Source: Rhizopus sp. PT2906 (lineage: Eukaryota; Mucoromycota; Mucoromycetes; Mucorales; Rhizopodaceae). Taken from it: a stretch of DNA of 32,080 bases. The notes under the pieces are model-generated. The model did not search any database and was not told where the DNA came from. It was given only the letters and a program-made list of their open reading frames with translations. Positions 10,831-20,802 of this stretch are shown piece after piece (the first letter of the stretch is position 1; each line of letters opens with the position of its first letter). The stretch lies in NCBI GenBank assembly GCA_025529335.1, contig JAMYHX010000490.1, positions 1 through 32,080 of the forward strand, given 5' to 3'. The translations under genes and the position numbers were made by a program.

Positions 10831-11770
10831 TTACGATCGTCTTCTCTTCAATTCCTCAATTTCCTGCTTTAATTGAGCCACTTCATTCTCTTTGACATAA
10901 ACTCGGTGTCGTAGTGCTCCGATATAGTCAATAGCTATTGAAAAGTTAATACAAAGTATAATTATTATGCTGTGTTACATTACATTTACTCAATATTTCC
11001 CATTTACTGGTTTTTAGGGATTTATCTACTGGAAGTGCTTTTCTTAGCTCATCAAACAATTCCTTCATCTCTTGTCTTCTCTTTCTTTCTGCTAGTTTAT
11101 GGCTCGCTCTTAGTTCTGGGCTTCTCGCATATCGTCCCTTGAGAGCGCCCTCATGCTGCTGATGTACAACGTATGAGTATAAATATTAAAAAGAACGTGT
11201 TTTGTTACCAATGAAGAAGAAGATGAGGATATGGAAGAGGTAGAAGCCCTTCGAGAGATATTGTTTTCATCCTCACTCAATATTAATGCTGTAACTCGAT
11301 TGCTACTATCCCTCCGACCAGATGCCATGGTTGCCATCGAATTTCGTCGCATAGGGTCCTTTGCATAAAAATAATGTGGTGAGGACTGATGTTGATGGTA
11401 GGGTGGTGTTGAAGGTGCAGAGTAAGGTATAGGATAAGGTGCAGGATACTTATATTCAGGTTCAATGATGTTGGCTATAGAGTGACGTCTCTGATGCTGT
11501 TGCTCGGCAGGATCAATAATTCTTTTTAATAAAGGGTGATACTCTTTAAAAGACATTGTTGAGAGTTTATTTCGAACATGCTCGTCTTCGGTGGGGTTTG
11601 ATATTGTTTCAAGCGAGGGCAGTTGCCTAGTAACAAAATACTCTTTTGGTACATATTTTTGTTAGTTTGTATAAAAAAAACATCATGTTTCCATAGTTAC
11701 TTTCAACTGCTACATTTTCATGAATAGTTTGATGCACTACCATGTTTTGCATTTCTTGAGATGAAGACAT
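10831..11770 (-). CDS. bHLH transcription factor with predicted E-box specificity
   Basis: Four exons: 11770-11701, 11642-11209, 11158-10984 and 10934-10831, giving 260 residues. The N-terminal two thirds is Ser/Pro/His-rich and disordered. The C-terminus has a basic helix-loop-helix: SHKLAERKRRQEMKELFDEL, a loop with LPVDKSLKTSKWEIL, then helix 2 SKSIDYIGALRHRVYVKENE, followed by a short charged coil ending in KRRRS. In the basic region His188, Glu192 and Arg196 sit in the H-E-R spacing of class B bHLH proteins, which normally bind CACGTG (family knowledge). An intron falls inside the bHLH domain, just before helix 2. The exon 3 acceptor has two adjacent choices (CAG-CAG), which would add or drop one Gln. 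The exon 2 acceptor was chosen for phase and for a CTAAC branch site. Target genes are unknown. It lies 240 bp upstream of the TTC7-like start, in the same direction. Confidence 0.88.
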
Positions 11771-12331
11771 TGTGTGAATAAAAAGAAAAGAAAAAAAAGA
11801 AAATGAAAAAATAAGCTTTTTTTTTAAAAAAAAATACAGTTACACCTAAAAAACTTTTGGCATGATTTATGTCTTTTTTTTTCTTTCCTTATTCGAATCA
11901 TTTCAGATAAATTGTAATTTTTGCTTCTTTAAACTAAGTCTTTGTATGTAATTTCTCTATGTTCAAAATGCCCTTTTTGTTTACCTTTTTTTATTATTCC
12001 CTTGCAGCAGATTGCATGGTTACAGTCACTGCTGACATTTAACCCGCTATCGGTTTTTTGCACCTCGTGTTGACAACGTGGATGCACCGGAAAAAAAATT
12101 TTCTTTTACGACTCTTTATAATTATTATTTCTTGCAGAGTGCTTTGGTACACAGATTTAATATTATAGCTCACAATAGATGTCTGTGTATATGCTTATGT
12201 GCGTAAAATGACGTATTAAATAAGCAATAAAAGGCTGGTGAAAAAAGTGATTGATCGTTGTAAAACAGTCCCGAATTTATCCCTTTTCTTTATTCAAAAA
12301 AGGAGTCAATTCTATTTTTCACTACTTTTTA
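11771..12331. promoter_or_regulatory. Divergent intergenic region, bHLH / membrane protein
   Basis: 561 bp between two divergent starts. It contains long A and T tracts (about 11800-11835 and 11870-11885) next to the bHLH start, and a GC-richer patch around 12045-12090 with a small inverted repeat (GTTG-A-CAAC). I recognise no specific operator. An unspliced, upstream, in-frame non-ATG extension exists for the plus gene, but ATG 12332 is the sensible start. Confidence 0.4.
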
Positions 12332-12702
12332 ATGGCACGCAAATCTGAAGGAACAAAACCATCAGAACTGAAAAAAAGACCAGTGAAGGCGCCTTTGATA
12401 GACAAAATACCTTCTAAATCAGATGATATTCCTCAAGATGAGCAACTAAGAATATTAAACCAAACTGGTTTATTACAAAAAGTGAAAAAGCGTGAAGCTG
12501 AATTGAAACAACAACAACAACAGCAACAGCAGCAGCAGCAGCAAGAAGAAGGCACAACTTTAGAATATATCTATACCGCCATCTTTTTAAGTATACCCTT
12601 TTCAGTTTTATTAGCCACTTTTGATATTGTAGTAAAGGTACAATATTTTGAACCTTGGAGCTTCAAAGGAATGGCACTCAAAACCATCAAAACTGTGCCA
12701 GG

Positions 12703-12735
<33 letters not shown>

Positions 12736-13034
12736 GTGTTTTCGAATATTATTAAACAATACCGCTAGCACTTGCGCCATTCATCTATTTGACCTGTCGA
12801 TATAAATCAGAAAGATTAACCCAAGCTACCATGTCAGTTCTAGCTGTACTTGCAGGCTCATTTTTACTCTATACCATCAATCATACACCTTCATTGGGTC
12901 AAATGATGCGTTCACCGGGATTGGCTACTGTATGGATATATCTCATCATCCAACTTGACCTTGTACCAGCCACACTATCCCTCGCCATTGTAGCACTTTA
13001 CTGGTACTTTGGGTTAAAACAGAAAATGCTTTAA
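12332..13034 (+). CDS. Multi-pass membrane protein of unknown function, polyQ tract
   Basis: Two exons, 12332-12701 and 12769-13034, giving 211 residues. The first 75 residues are charged and probably cytosolic: Lys-rich start, IPQDEQLRILNQTGLLQKV, then 12 consecutive Gln encoded by mixed CAA/CAG (residues 60-71). Hydrophobic stretches follow at about 79-101 (YIYTAIFLSIPFSVLLATFD), around 124-133, about 144-165 (MSVLAVLAGSFLLYTI) and 176-207 (VWIYLIIQLDLVPATLSLAI). The protein ends in KQKML. No enzyme motif is visible. The layout resembles small uncharacterised fungal membrane proteins, possibly the DUF7719 type, but that link is weak. The intron starts with GT followed directly by a long TA repeat. 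The stop is 25 bp from the stop of the convergent heme oxygenase gene. Confidence 0.8.
12703..12729. repeat. (TA)n microsatellite at a 5' splice site
   Basis: About 13 TA copies that begin inside the donor GT of the membrane-protein intron. Length changes here would alter intron length (67 nt now) but not coding. Confidence 0.9.
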
Positions 13035-13059
13035 GCTTATTTATTTTTGAATAAATTCT

Positions 13060-14785
13060 TTAATTACGTTTAAAATATCTACGGTACACTGCAGCGCCAA
13101 TGGCCACAGCAGCGACAGTCACTGTAAGCCACTTGATATAAGTTGACTTGCTACGCTTTTCTGCCTTGATAGGCTCTATCTTGTCAGTTTCATTCTTTTG
13201 CAAGATATCAACCTCTTCTAGAGCAACAACCACCTCATCTTGCTGGTCTGGTTTATAGGATGTCACGGCCAATAGACCAGCTTCCGATAGCTCCTGGATT
13301 TCATCAAACAAGGCAATATTTAATTCGAATGATTTAATAGCCTCGGTCACAATGAGTTCTAAAAGCAACAACATGAGTACATGTACCTTTCTTTTTATCT
13401 GTGTCTCACCTCTAGTCTTTGCAGTCACTTTGGCAGCATTCAAACGTTCACGGTAGAAATTCTTGAATTCTGCTTGATTGCCTAGGTTAAAGTAATAAAA
13501 GTTTAATCCGTCAGCAGAGTCCCATTCACCATCCTTTTCATCCAGCTTTAGGATATGCTTCTTCAAACGTTTGGCAAGTATTTGACCACCTAACGAGCCT
13601 TGTCAATAAAATAGTATAAAACATATACGCAGTCCATACCGCTCAAATCACCAAGATATCTTGAGTAGCTATGAGCAATTAAGAGAGCAGGATCCTGGTT
13701 ACAGGCATCTCTCATGGCAGATACATAATTTTTAACTGCCGGCGTCATCGTTTCGGGCTTGGTCAGCTCTTCAACGCGATCTGCTCCATAAAAGAACGCC
13801 AAGTCTATTAAAGAGTAAATTAAACAAGGATTACTTCTATTGTGTGTGTGCTTAACCTTTTTCAAGAGCTTCCCGTCTATTTAATTCTTTTGGGAAGTAA
13901 ATTAACTTGACAACTGGATGTTCTTTATACTCTTCAAGCAGCCCTTCCATATATCTGAGCATATCAGTACAAGTATTAAACATCCTGCATAAATGTGTAT
14001 ATAATTCGTGCATATACCTGTAGACAAAATACAAAGAGTTGATGTATCTACCATACTCATCTGTATTGATTTCACCTTTGAGGAAACGTCTGCATCATCA
14101 TATGAATGAGTAAAAAGAATATACAAGAGAAGATGTACTTACTTTGTAAACACACTAGTTGTTGCAGCACGGTGAATAACCTTGGTTCCTTCACGCATGG
14201 CAGAAGCAAGTTCGGGATTTTCAAGCACTTCTGGTTCTGGCTGCTTTGGTGACTCGGGTGTAACAAGATGCTCCAGCTCCGTTCGTTGAAGGAATTGATT
14301 GAGCATCTTGACGAGCGCAATACCTTCCTCACAAGAGGGAAGTTCTGCAGAAACTGTTAATTACTGATGATAAGCCAAAAAGTAAATCTTGCCTGTCATG
14401 TTCAATGTGGGATGATCTGCTGGGATTTGTGCCATCAAGGACATGACTTCTTCTCTAGATTTGTTAGAAAATGGGCAACCTATTTTACTGGGTTATATAT
14501 AAAAACGACAGAAATATCCTTGTGCTCTAATAACCTTGCTTGAAAGCAGGACTTTAAAAAACGGTGGCATGAGTAAAAAGAGAGAGAGAGAGAGACATGA
14601 TCCATTTTATGCATTTACCATCGAGAAACTTCCCCTCTGCTCACTGCAAGTGAATCTAATTCCTCAAGTTTAGCATAGGGACAGCCCTTTGAAAAAGCAG
14701 GACAAAGATGCTTCAGCTTGTCTACATCAGTCAAAGAATCCAATCCAGAATGAGGAGGCATAGCAATATCGTTATTAGCAGACAT
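13060..14785 (-). CDS. HMX1: Heme oxygenase, tail-anchored, with duplicated CP motifs
   Basis: Nine exons: 14785-14619, 14551-14535, 14479-14393, 14353-14143, 14089-14018, 13954-13857, 13804-13640, 13589-13410 and 13358-13060, all in phase, giving 431 residues. The catalytic domain is clear: REGTKVIHRAATTS with the proximal His candidate H151, FVYRYMEGLLEEY, YFPKELNRREALEKDLAFFYG, and the distal-helix motif RYLGDLSGGQ (266-275). The enzyme opens heme to biliverdin, Fe2+ and CO using electrons from a reductase. The C-terminus (about 406-431, KWLTVTVAAVAIGAAVYRRY) is a tail anchor, probably in the ER membrane. The N-terminus carries two copies of CPAFxxGCP (C28/C35 and C56/C63), resembling heme-regulatory Cys-Pro motifs. 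Exon 2 is only 17 nt. Intron 3 (14354-14392) uses a GC donor and is 39 nt. The symbol is by analogy with yeast. Confidence 0.95.
14579..14595. repeat. (AG)8 microsatellite in heme oxygenase intron 1
   Basis: Simple AG run inside the intron that precedes the 17-nt exon. It reads as a CT tract on the transcript, upstream of the micro-exon acceptor at 14551. Confidence 0.9.
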
Positions 14786-14882
14786 GGTTAAGAAAAGAAA
14801 GAAAGAAAAATAAAAAAGGCATCATGTGTGTATGACGGGTTAAATAGGATACAATGGGTGTGTTTATTTTAAAAGACCGATT

Positions 14883-16938
14883 CTATTCTTTCTTTATAAT
14901 CAAGCCTTTCAACATATCAAAACTGTTTCCGTCAGGTTGAAGTGTATATCTTTTTCTATTGTCATCTATACTGACAGCTTCAAGCATTCCATAATCTCTG
15001 GTAATGCCCACAATCCTTGCCTTTTCATTGTTGTGCGTTGTCAAGGTAACCAACTTGTTACTAAGGAAACAAGATATTAATAAATATGTAAACTTTTTTT
15101 TAAAAAAAAATACCTGTGAAGCCATCGGTCATAATATCTATCGAGAAACCAGCTTCCCATTCCTTTTTCGCAGAATTCCATATAGAACTTTTCGAACGTG
15201 ACCAAAGCATGAGCCAGTACTTCTTCAGGACCTAGTCTCTGCAGCTTTGGATCATGCTGCTGAATCACGTCATTTATGGATACGGTTGGTTGAGGATTGT
15301 TCAAGTTGATACCGCATCCAATGACGAGCATAAACTCATCACGAACAAAGCTTGAATTGACCAAAAGACCACCTACTTTTTTTAATCCGTCCCGAGTATC
15401 TGCGTAAATATCGTTTGGCCACTTTAGCCTTAGCGGCACATCTTCATAACCTTCACGTGTTCGAATACTTTCGACAATAGCCAAGGCAATTAAATACTGG
15501 ATAAAAACAACAGGAGCATTAGAATATTGGAGACTATGTCGTACAATAAAGCTAAACTGCAAGGCACCACGTTGTGATACCCATGAGTTCTTTCCTCTTC
15601 CTACAATAAAAAAAATCAGATAAATTTTTATCAGATCTGATGTGACTTGCCTCTTCCAGCTATTTGATTTGTTGCTAAGCAGACAAGACCACTAGGTAAT
15701 GTTTGTGAAAAGTTGTAGTTCCTAACAAAAAATATTGCTTAACGACTTCATATTCTCTATTTTGTTTTGTTTTTTGTTTACTTGTCCAAAATCGTTTGTG
15801 TGCTCGTAATGACCTCTGAGTAAAACATGACGTTACCAATATGATACCAGGCACCACCGCCCCATTCCTTGCTTCGTCTCTCTAATAGCGCTTTGTAATA
15901 TTTTTCGATATGAAAATAGGGTGTCTGAGATTTTTCTGGATGCACGGGTCCTTGTTGATTCGTTGTAGCTCTATCTTGACACAGGATCTTTAGTAATTGT
16001 TTGTTGTCAGTGAGCGAGAGTTCCTGTACTAAGCTTGCCAAGTCCTTGTCTGCGCGCGTAATCAAGAACCGATCATTGGCATCTGAGATGATACCATGTT
16101 CATCTGCTTCCTCTAACATTCTTGCTGCAACAGCCTCCGCAGTTTCCTGTCGGAGAGCAGTGAGGTAAATAGGTGTCAACTTGAGTTCAGGCCCAGAGGC
16201 AGTATCCACTTTGAGCTTTAGCTTATGAAGTAACTCTGAAAGCATCATGCGACAGAGTGGCAATGACTCTGTTAATTCCTTGGTGATTTTTTCTTTATCT
16301 TCGTTTTCAGATAGATCAGTAAAACGAATGTCATATTCAGGATGTACACCAAATAGAAGTGCAGAACCTTGACCGACTTTACAGAGAACACCAGCGGCTT
16401 CATCTGTATCCTTATAGGTGCATACTACCTCTACCCCTTCCATCTTTTTTGCATCTACAAAATATCCACCACCATTGTAGTATGTCTTGATATCCTGCTG
16501 CCCATAGACTACCGAAACCGACCGCGCGCCTTTCTCGCTATTGTACACAAATCCAGGGTACATGGTGCCTCTGCACATTCCAGGATAGAAACCTAACGGT
16601 CGTGATCCAATTACCTCAATAGGTGTGCCCTTTTCAAACTCAATCTCTTTAGAGGCATAGTATCCACCAGCACAAAATCCTAAATAGCTGCCGCCTTGGC
16701 TGACATAACTCTTTATCTTATCATTTGTTTGTCCTTGCAGATCTTCACAATAAGGACTGTCTCGTCCCCCAGGTACGACAAGAAGTGAACAAGTCTCCTG
16801 CCAGGGCTCATTTCTAAGCGTTGTTGCATCCACCTTCATGACATCGTAGGCATGACCAAGCAATGTCTTTAAAGTATTGTACGTTTGTTTGACGGAATTA
16901 GATGATGTTCCGTTACCGTTATATATCAAAACGTTCAT
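14883..16938 (-). CDS. BPL1: Biotin-protein ligase (holocarboxylase synthetase)
   Basis: Four exons: 16938-15782, 15721-15651, 15600-15114 and 15060-14883, giving 630 residues. The N-terminal domain (about 1-270) is the glutamine-amidotransferase-like BPL_N part: MNVLIYNGNG, LLVVPGGRDSPYCEDLQG, YLGFCAGGYYAS (C89 at the nucleophile position). The catalytic part has GRGRGKNSW (408-416, biotinyl-AMP loop), RLKWPNDI (about 467-474), KKVGGLLVNS and VIGCGINLNNPQP. It ends with the small SH3-like C-terminal domain (KARIVGITRDYGMLEAVSID). The enzyme makes biotinyl-5'-AMP and attaches biotin to carboxylases such as acetyl-CoA and pyruvate carboxylase, mainly in the cytosol. Intron 2 (15601-15650) has a GC donor (GCAAGT) falling within the GRGRG motif. 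The first in-frame ATG of the family start MNVLIYNG fixes the start at 16938. It ends 97 bp upstream of the heme oxygenase start. Confidence 0.95.
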
Positions 16939-17078
16939 TGCGTTGGTGGTTAATCTTTTGTAAAACAAAGGACGGAATATGCGCAGATTTGGCTTTTATG
17001 ATGAAGGGAAAAAAAAAGACAAGGGACTCCAAAAATGACAGACTGTTAAAATTCATTTTATTGACAAAAAAAACATAA

Positions 17079-19413
17079 TTATCGTTTTCGCACTTCAAGC
17101 ACCAATGCTGCGCCATTCATAATACCGTAAAAGGCCAATGTCTTGCTGTTATTCAATACCGTACCCGCTCCCACAGTTGACAGCTTTTGTTTACCAGCTG
17201 GCATGCCCAATTGAGAGGCGATACGATCTTTGAGAGTGGATACGAGTGTATTTGGTAATAAACCACTCACTGTGATAGGTGCACCCGTAAGGTTCCATTC
17301 TGGTTTGTCTGGCAACGATGGTGTATGCACTGTCAATGTGATGGCATTCTAATAAAGTGTATAAGTTTGAGTTGAACAAGAGAATATGTTAACAAACTTA
17401 CTGGATCGAGCATTGCCCAATCAGCCTCGCCATCTGTGCGTGCTTTCTTTTCCGCTCCTGGGCCTGAATCCTCTGCTTTACGTATAGCAGGTGTCATCGG
17501 TGGGACAACTGGAGGAGGAGGAGGAGGAACCATACCGGGCATAGGCATACCGGGCATTGTTGGATTGTACATACCAGGTACTTGGTTTACAAATGTCTGA
17601 TTGGGGTAATATCCTGGTACAGGTGCAGGAGGTACAGGATAAGCAGATGAATAATCTGCCTGTTGGTTAGGAATCTGTGGTCCAATGGATGTTTCCCTGT
17701 TGTGTAATAATTAGCGAGATATTATACAAATAAGAGAGCGAAAACTTACTGTGAGCCATCAAGTCGTTTATGCATATTAGCAATCTGTTCCTCAAGACTA
17801 GATTTCTGTGCTCTTTGATTAGTCAAGGTCATAGTAGCTGTATGACCATCCCAAATGATCTTATCCTTCTTCTTAGCTTCCTCTTCTTTCTGCTTGAACT
17901 TGCGAAGTGTTTCTGCTTCGTCGGCGTCAAAGATATCAGGACGTAATCCAGAAAAGTTCTTCAAGTTCTTAGCCACATCTGCACCGTGTTGCAGCAAGTT
18001 ACTGTCTTTCAACTTGGCTTCATAAGCAGACTTTTGTTCTTTCCACTTGGGATCAAGCAATTCAATACGCATATGTTCGTCCATTTCTGTCACAGGAATT
18101 TCTTTACCACAACGAGGACATGTTTGCATGGGTACTGAAGCTTTATTGCCGGCTGCACCTGCCAATTTAGGCTTATAATCTGTACGAATTTTGATAGGAC
18201 CATTGACCTCTGGTACCTTGGGCACGATTCTAGAGGCAGGGGCTGGTGGTTGCTCTTCCTCAGCAGGTTCTTCGTCTGATGCTTCCATATCCACATCATC
18301 TATCTCCATGTCTGCCTTTGTTTCCTCTTCCTTTGGTAGCTCAGGCATGGCAGCCATACGCTTTTGAGCTAATGACATACTTTCTAATTCAGCAAGACTC
18401 ATAGGAGGTGGAAGATCGGCTTGCTCATCTGCATCCGTAAATTCGACAGTTTCGACAACAACAAAGTCGTTCCAATCGATGCTTGCATAAGCAACTAAAG
18501 ATGCTTCAGTAACATTTTTTATACTATGCATACACACACTTACTTCTTTCTCTTTCATCTTCATCGCTCTTCTTTTTCTTTTCTGCTTCCTGCCAAGCAA
18601 CATATTCTACACGTTCTTTGACTCGATCTAAAACATGATATTTATCAGCTTGATTAGATCGTAAACGGTCTAGTGCATCGCTAGTTGGTTTCAATACTTT
18701 GGTGTACTGTTCGATAAGCTGAGTAAAGTAAGGGAATAAGCTGTGAGTCGAATGTAAAAAGTCGAATTGGTAGTTTCTTGATTCTCGCTTCATCAATTGT
18801 GAAATAAAGCTAAGACCGTTTCGAGCAGCAAATTGAGCAGTCAGTTTAATAATGTCACTAGTTCAACATTAGTGTCAAGTATATCAATAGACAAGCTTTT
18901 TTTTTCCTTACAGATCTTGTGCCGACATGGCAGGCATGGTGGCAGAGAATAAGAAATCTTCAGGCTTTTTTGGAGCAAGATCAACTGCTGTATCCGTAAC
19001 TGCTTGTGCTGTGGGACCAGGAGTTACCTCAGCTGGTTGAGCTATTATGAAAATAAGTGAGCATTTTATATACAATGTCATCTTTATATTACCTCTTCCT
19101 TCTTTTGCTTCATTAAACTTGAAAAGATAGTATGCATGATAAGGATCTCCTTCTTTTAAAAAGCTAAATTTTCCTTCTTTGTCATTTTCAAGAATATGCT
19201 TTGCAAGCTCGGGTGGTTTGGTTGCAAGGTGTGTTGCTGCTTTGTCAATCATTGCTTTTTTTATGTGTGAATAATTAGTTACTCTTTATATTTTTCTTGT
19301 TCTTTTTTTCTCTATATCTTACTTCGAACATTTTGAGGTGGATAAATAATACCAGAAATAGGTTCTTCAGTGGCGGATGGCCCATTCGTACTGATTTGAT
19401 CAATTTCCATCAT
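17079..19413 (-). CDS. SF3A1: Splicing factor 3A subunit 1 (SF3A1/Prp21)
   Basis: Seven exons: 19413-19323, 19254-19093, 19041-18912, 18857-18544, 18494-17750, 17696-17402 and 17348-17079, giving 668 residues. Domains in order: SURP1 (about 29-84, VRTMIDKAATHLATKPPELA), SURP2 (about 127-180, IIKLTAQFAARNGLSFISQL), the Prp21 central region with IDWNDFVVVETVEF, an acidic stretch, a CxxC zinc motif (CPRCGKEIPVTEMDEHM, from C358), a KIIWDGHTATM segment, a Pro/Gly/Met-rich linker (MPGMPMPGMVPPPPPPVVPP), and a C-terminal ubiquitin-like domain ending in basic RKR. This is a core protein of the U2 snRNP, where SF3A helps U2 bind the branch site. Intron 2 (19042-19092, 51 nt) has no stop and a length divisible by three. 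The exon 5 acceptor is a choice between two sites; CTTTAG at 18495-18500 was preferred because TACTGA upstream fits a branch point. Confidence 0.95.
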
Positions 19414-19541
19414 TTTAAAAAAGAGTGACAGAGAAAAAAAGAAAGGATAAATTTCGAAAATTTTACAATAAAGGGTTTACATGGCTGCGGGTTTAGATTC
19501 CGCTTCAGAAGCACTTTTTATTAAGTATACACATTGGAGGT

Positions 19542-20291
19542 CTATGAGTGGCCTTTTAAGGCGATTGCGCCTGCTACCAATGATGTGATCTGTTGCAGGT
19601 CTTGTTCTTTGTCAGAAATTTGATAAGCCTATTAGAATAGTTTATATGATGTTTATATATGTGTATTATATATAAATATATATATATATACTTTTTTGAT
19701 TGCCTTCAAGTCTCTGACAGAAGATAAGTTGTCCAGAGGAGCCATGTCGCCTTTGATGCACTGTTTCATAAAATCCTCTGCCTTCAAAGGAAAGAGGAGT
19801 AAGTTTTTATATTAAGATGCACATTAATATATACCTCTTCAGGTGAGTCACCTATTTTGATAGCAATGACGTTTGTTGTATGATCTTGTATACCAAACTG
19901 ATGAAATGCTTTGGCAATCTATTATTACTGATGAGCTTATTGTAATGCCAATTGTTATGACTTGTTGCTTTACATTAGTATTTGGAGCAAAGTCAAAGAT
20001 GATCTGAGAATAAACACTAGATGTTTTCAGTTTTTGTTGCTCTTGTTCATGAACAGCACGATTGATGGCTAATAAAGCGTGAAATAAGCTCAAGACCTAA
20101 GGTATAGATCAGTAACATTCCTCTTTCTCTAATCTTGTTCATACATATGAGGCATCAACCAAAGCACACTTCAGTGTTGCATCCTGATTGGCAAGTCTCT
20201 GCTTTAATTCTGAAGCATTAGACACGTTTTTAAATAAGGCAATATGAACTTGTCCAGCATTGGGAAATAAATCCAATGTAAATGATTCCAT
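19542..20291 (-). CDS. CGI121: EKC/KEOPS complex subunit CGI121 (TPRKB)
   Basis: Five exons: 20291-20145, 20096-19974, 19918-19835, 19781-19692 and 19628-19542, all ending in phase 0, giving 176 residues, close to the usual family length. Diagnostic stretches are HIALFKNVSNASELKQRL, CALVDASYVLSLFHALLAIN, a DFAPNTNIAKAFHQFGI segment, and VIAIKIGDSPEEAEDFMK near the C-terminus. CGI121 binds the Bud32 kinase and tRNA within KEOPS, which makes t6A at position 37 of ANN-decoding tRNAs and has been tied to telomere upkeep in yeast. Intron 4 starts with GT followed by a TA repeat. The stop lies 128 bp upstream of the SF3A1 start, so the SF3A1 promoter is very short. Confidence 0.93.
19671..19690. 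repeat. TA-rich microsatellite in CGI121 intron 4
   Basis: Alternating TA run that begins at the donor GT of the intron on the minus strand, the same arrangement as in the membrane-protein gene at 12703. Confidence 0.85.
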
Positions 20292-20802
20292 GACAGTCAA
20301 TTTAAAAGGAAAAAAAAAAAATCTATATAAAAAAAACGCACGCACAAAGGTCAGTGCGCCCACGTAAAAACAATGTTACTCTAAAATCATTTGATCAGGC
20401 AAAGCCCCTACCCTCTTTTTCGTGTTAATACAAAAAAGATGTGTGTGTCACCTGGGAAACAACCAGGTTACAAAAAATATATAACGTGAGATGGAGAATG
20501 ACATCAATATGAGACGGAGCTAACTTCCGGATATTTAGAGAATGTTCCCTTTTATATAAAAAAAAATCTTTTTAATCATAGAATAATTTAAAGGAGTGTA
20601 TTCTTAAAATTTTAGCATAGGGTAAAGAATAATAAAAACCAGCCTTTTTGTTGTTGTTGTTGTTGTTGTTGTTGCTCTTGAAATATACAATAAAAAAAAT
20701 GAATTGCTTGTTCTCTATAGCCGAACAAAGATATAATGAATGAAAAAAAAATGCTTGCTATGTAACTTGAATCATCTTGTATGGTTTTGAATTGATGTAG
20801 TT
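20292..20802. other. Intergenic region, CGI121 upstream / zinc-knuckle 3' side
   Basis: 511 bp with no gene. It includes the CGI121 upstream region, a small perfect hairpin (stem ACCTGG at 20450-20455, loop 7, CCAGGT at 20463-20468), several A tracts, and a TTG repeat at 20648-20674. The part next to 20803 is probably the 3' untranslated region of the zinc-knuckle gene. Confidence 0.5.
20648..20674. repeat. (TTG)9 trinucleotide repeat
   Basis: Nine perfect TTG copies (CAA on the minus strand) in intergenic sequence. No reading frame around it supports a polyglutamine coding role. Confidence 0.92.

Noticed and set aside
16369..16596. Plus-strand 75-codon open frame
   Set aside because: Antisense to the BPL_N domain of biotin ligase; no independent support.
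18481..18503. Alternative exon 5 acceptor of SF3A1 at 18503/18504 (AAG)
   Set aside because: In phase, but it gives a 40-nt intron with no room for a branch point; the CTTTAG acceptor with upstream TACTGA fits better.
19042..19092. Treating this SF3A1 segment as coding
   Set aside because: The frame is open, but the ends are good GT-AG sites and the inserted residues are hydrophobic and foreign to the SURP linker, so it is called an intron, with retention noted as possible.
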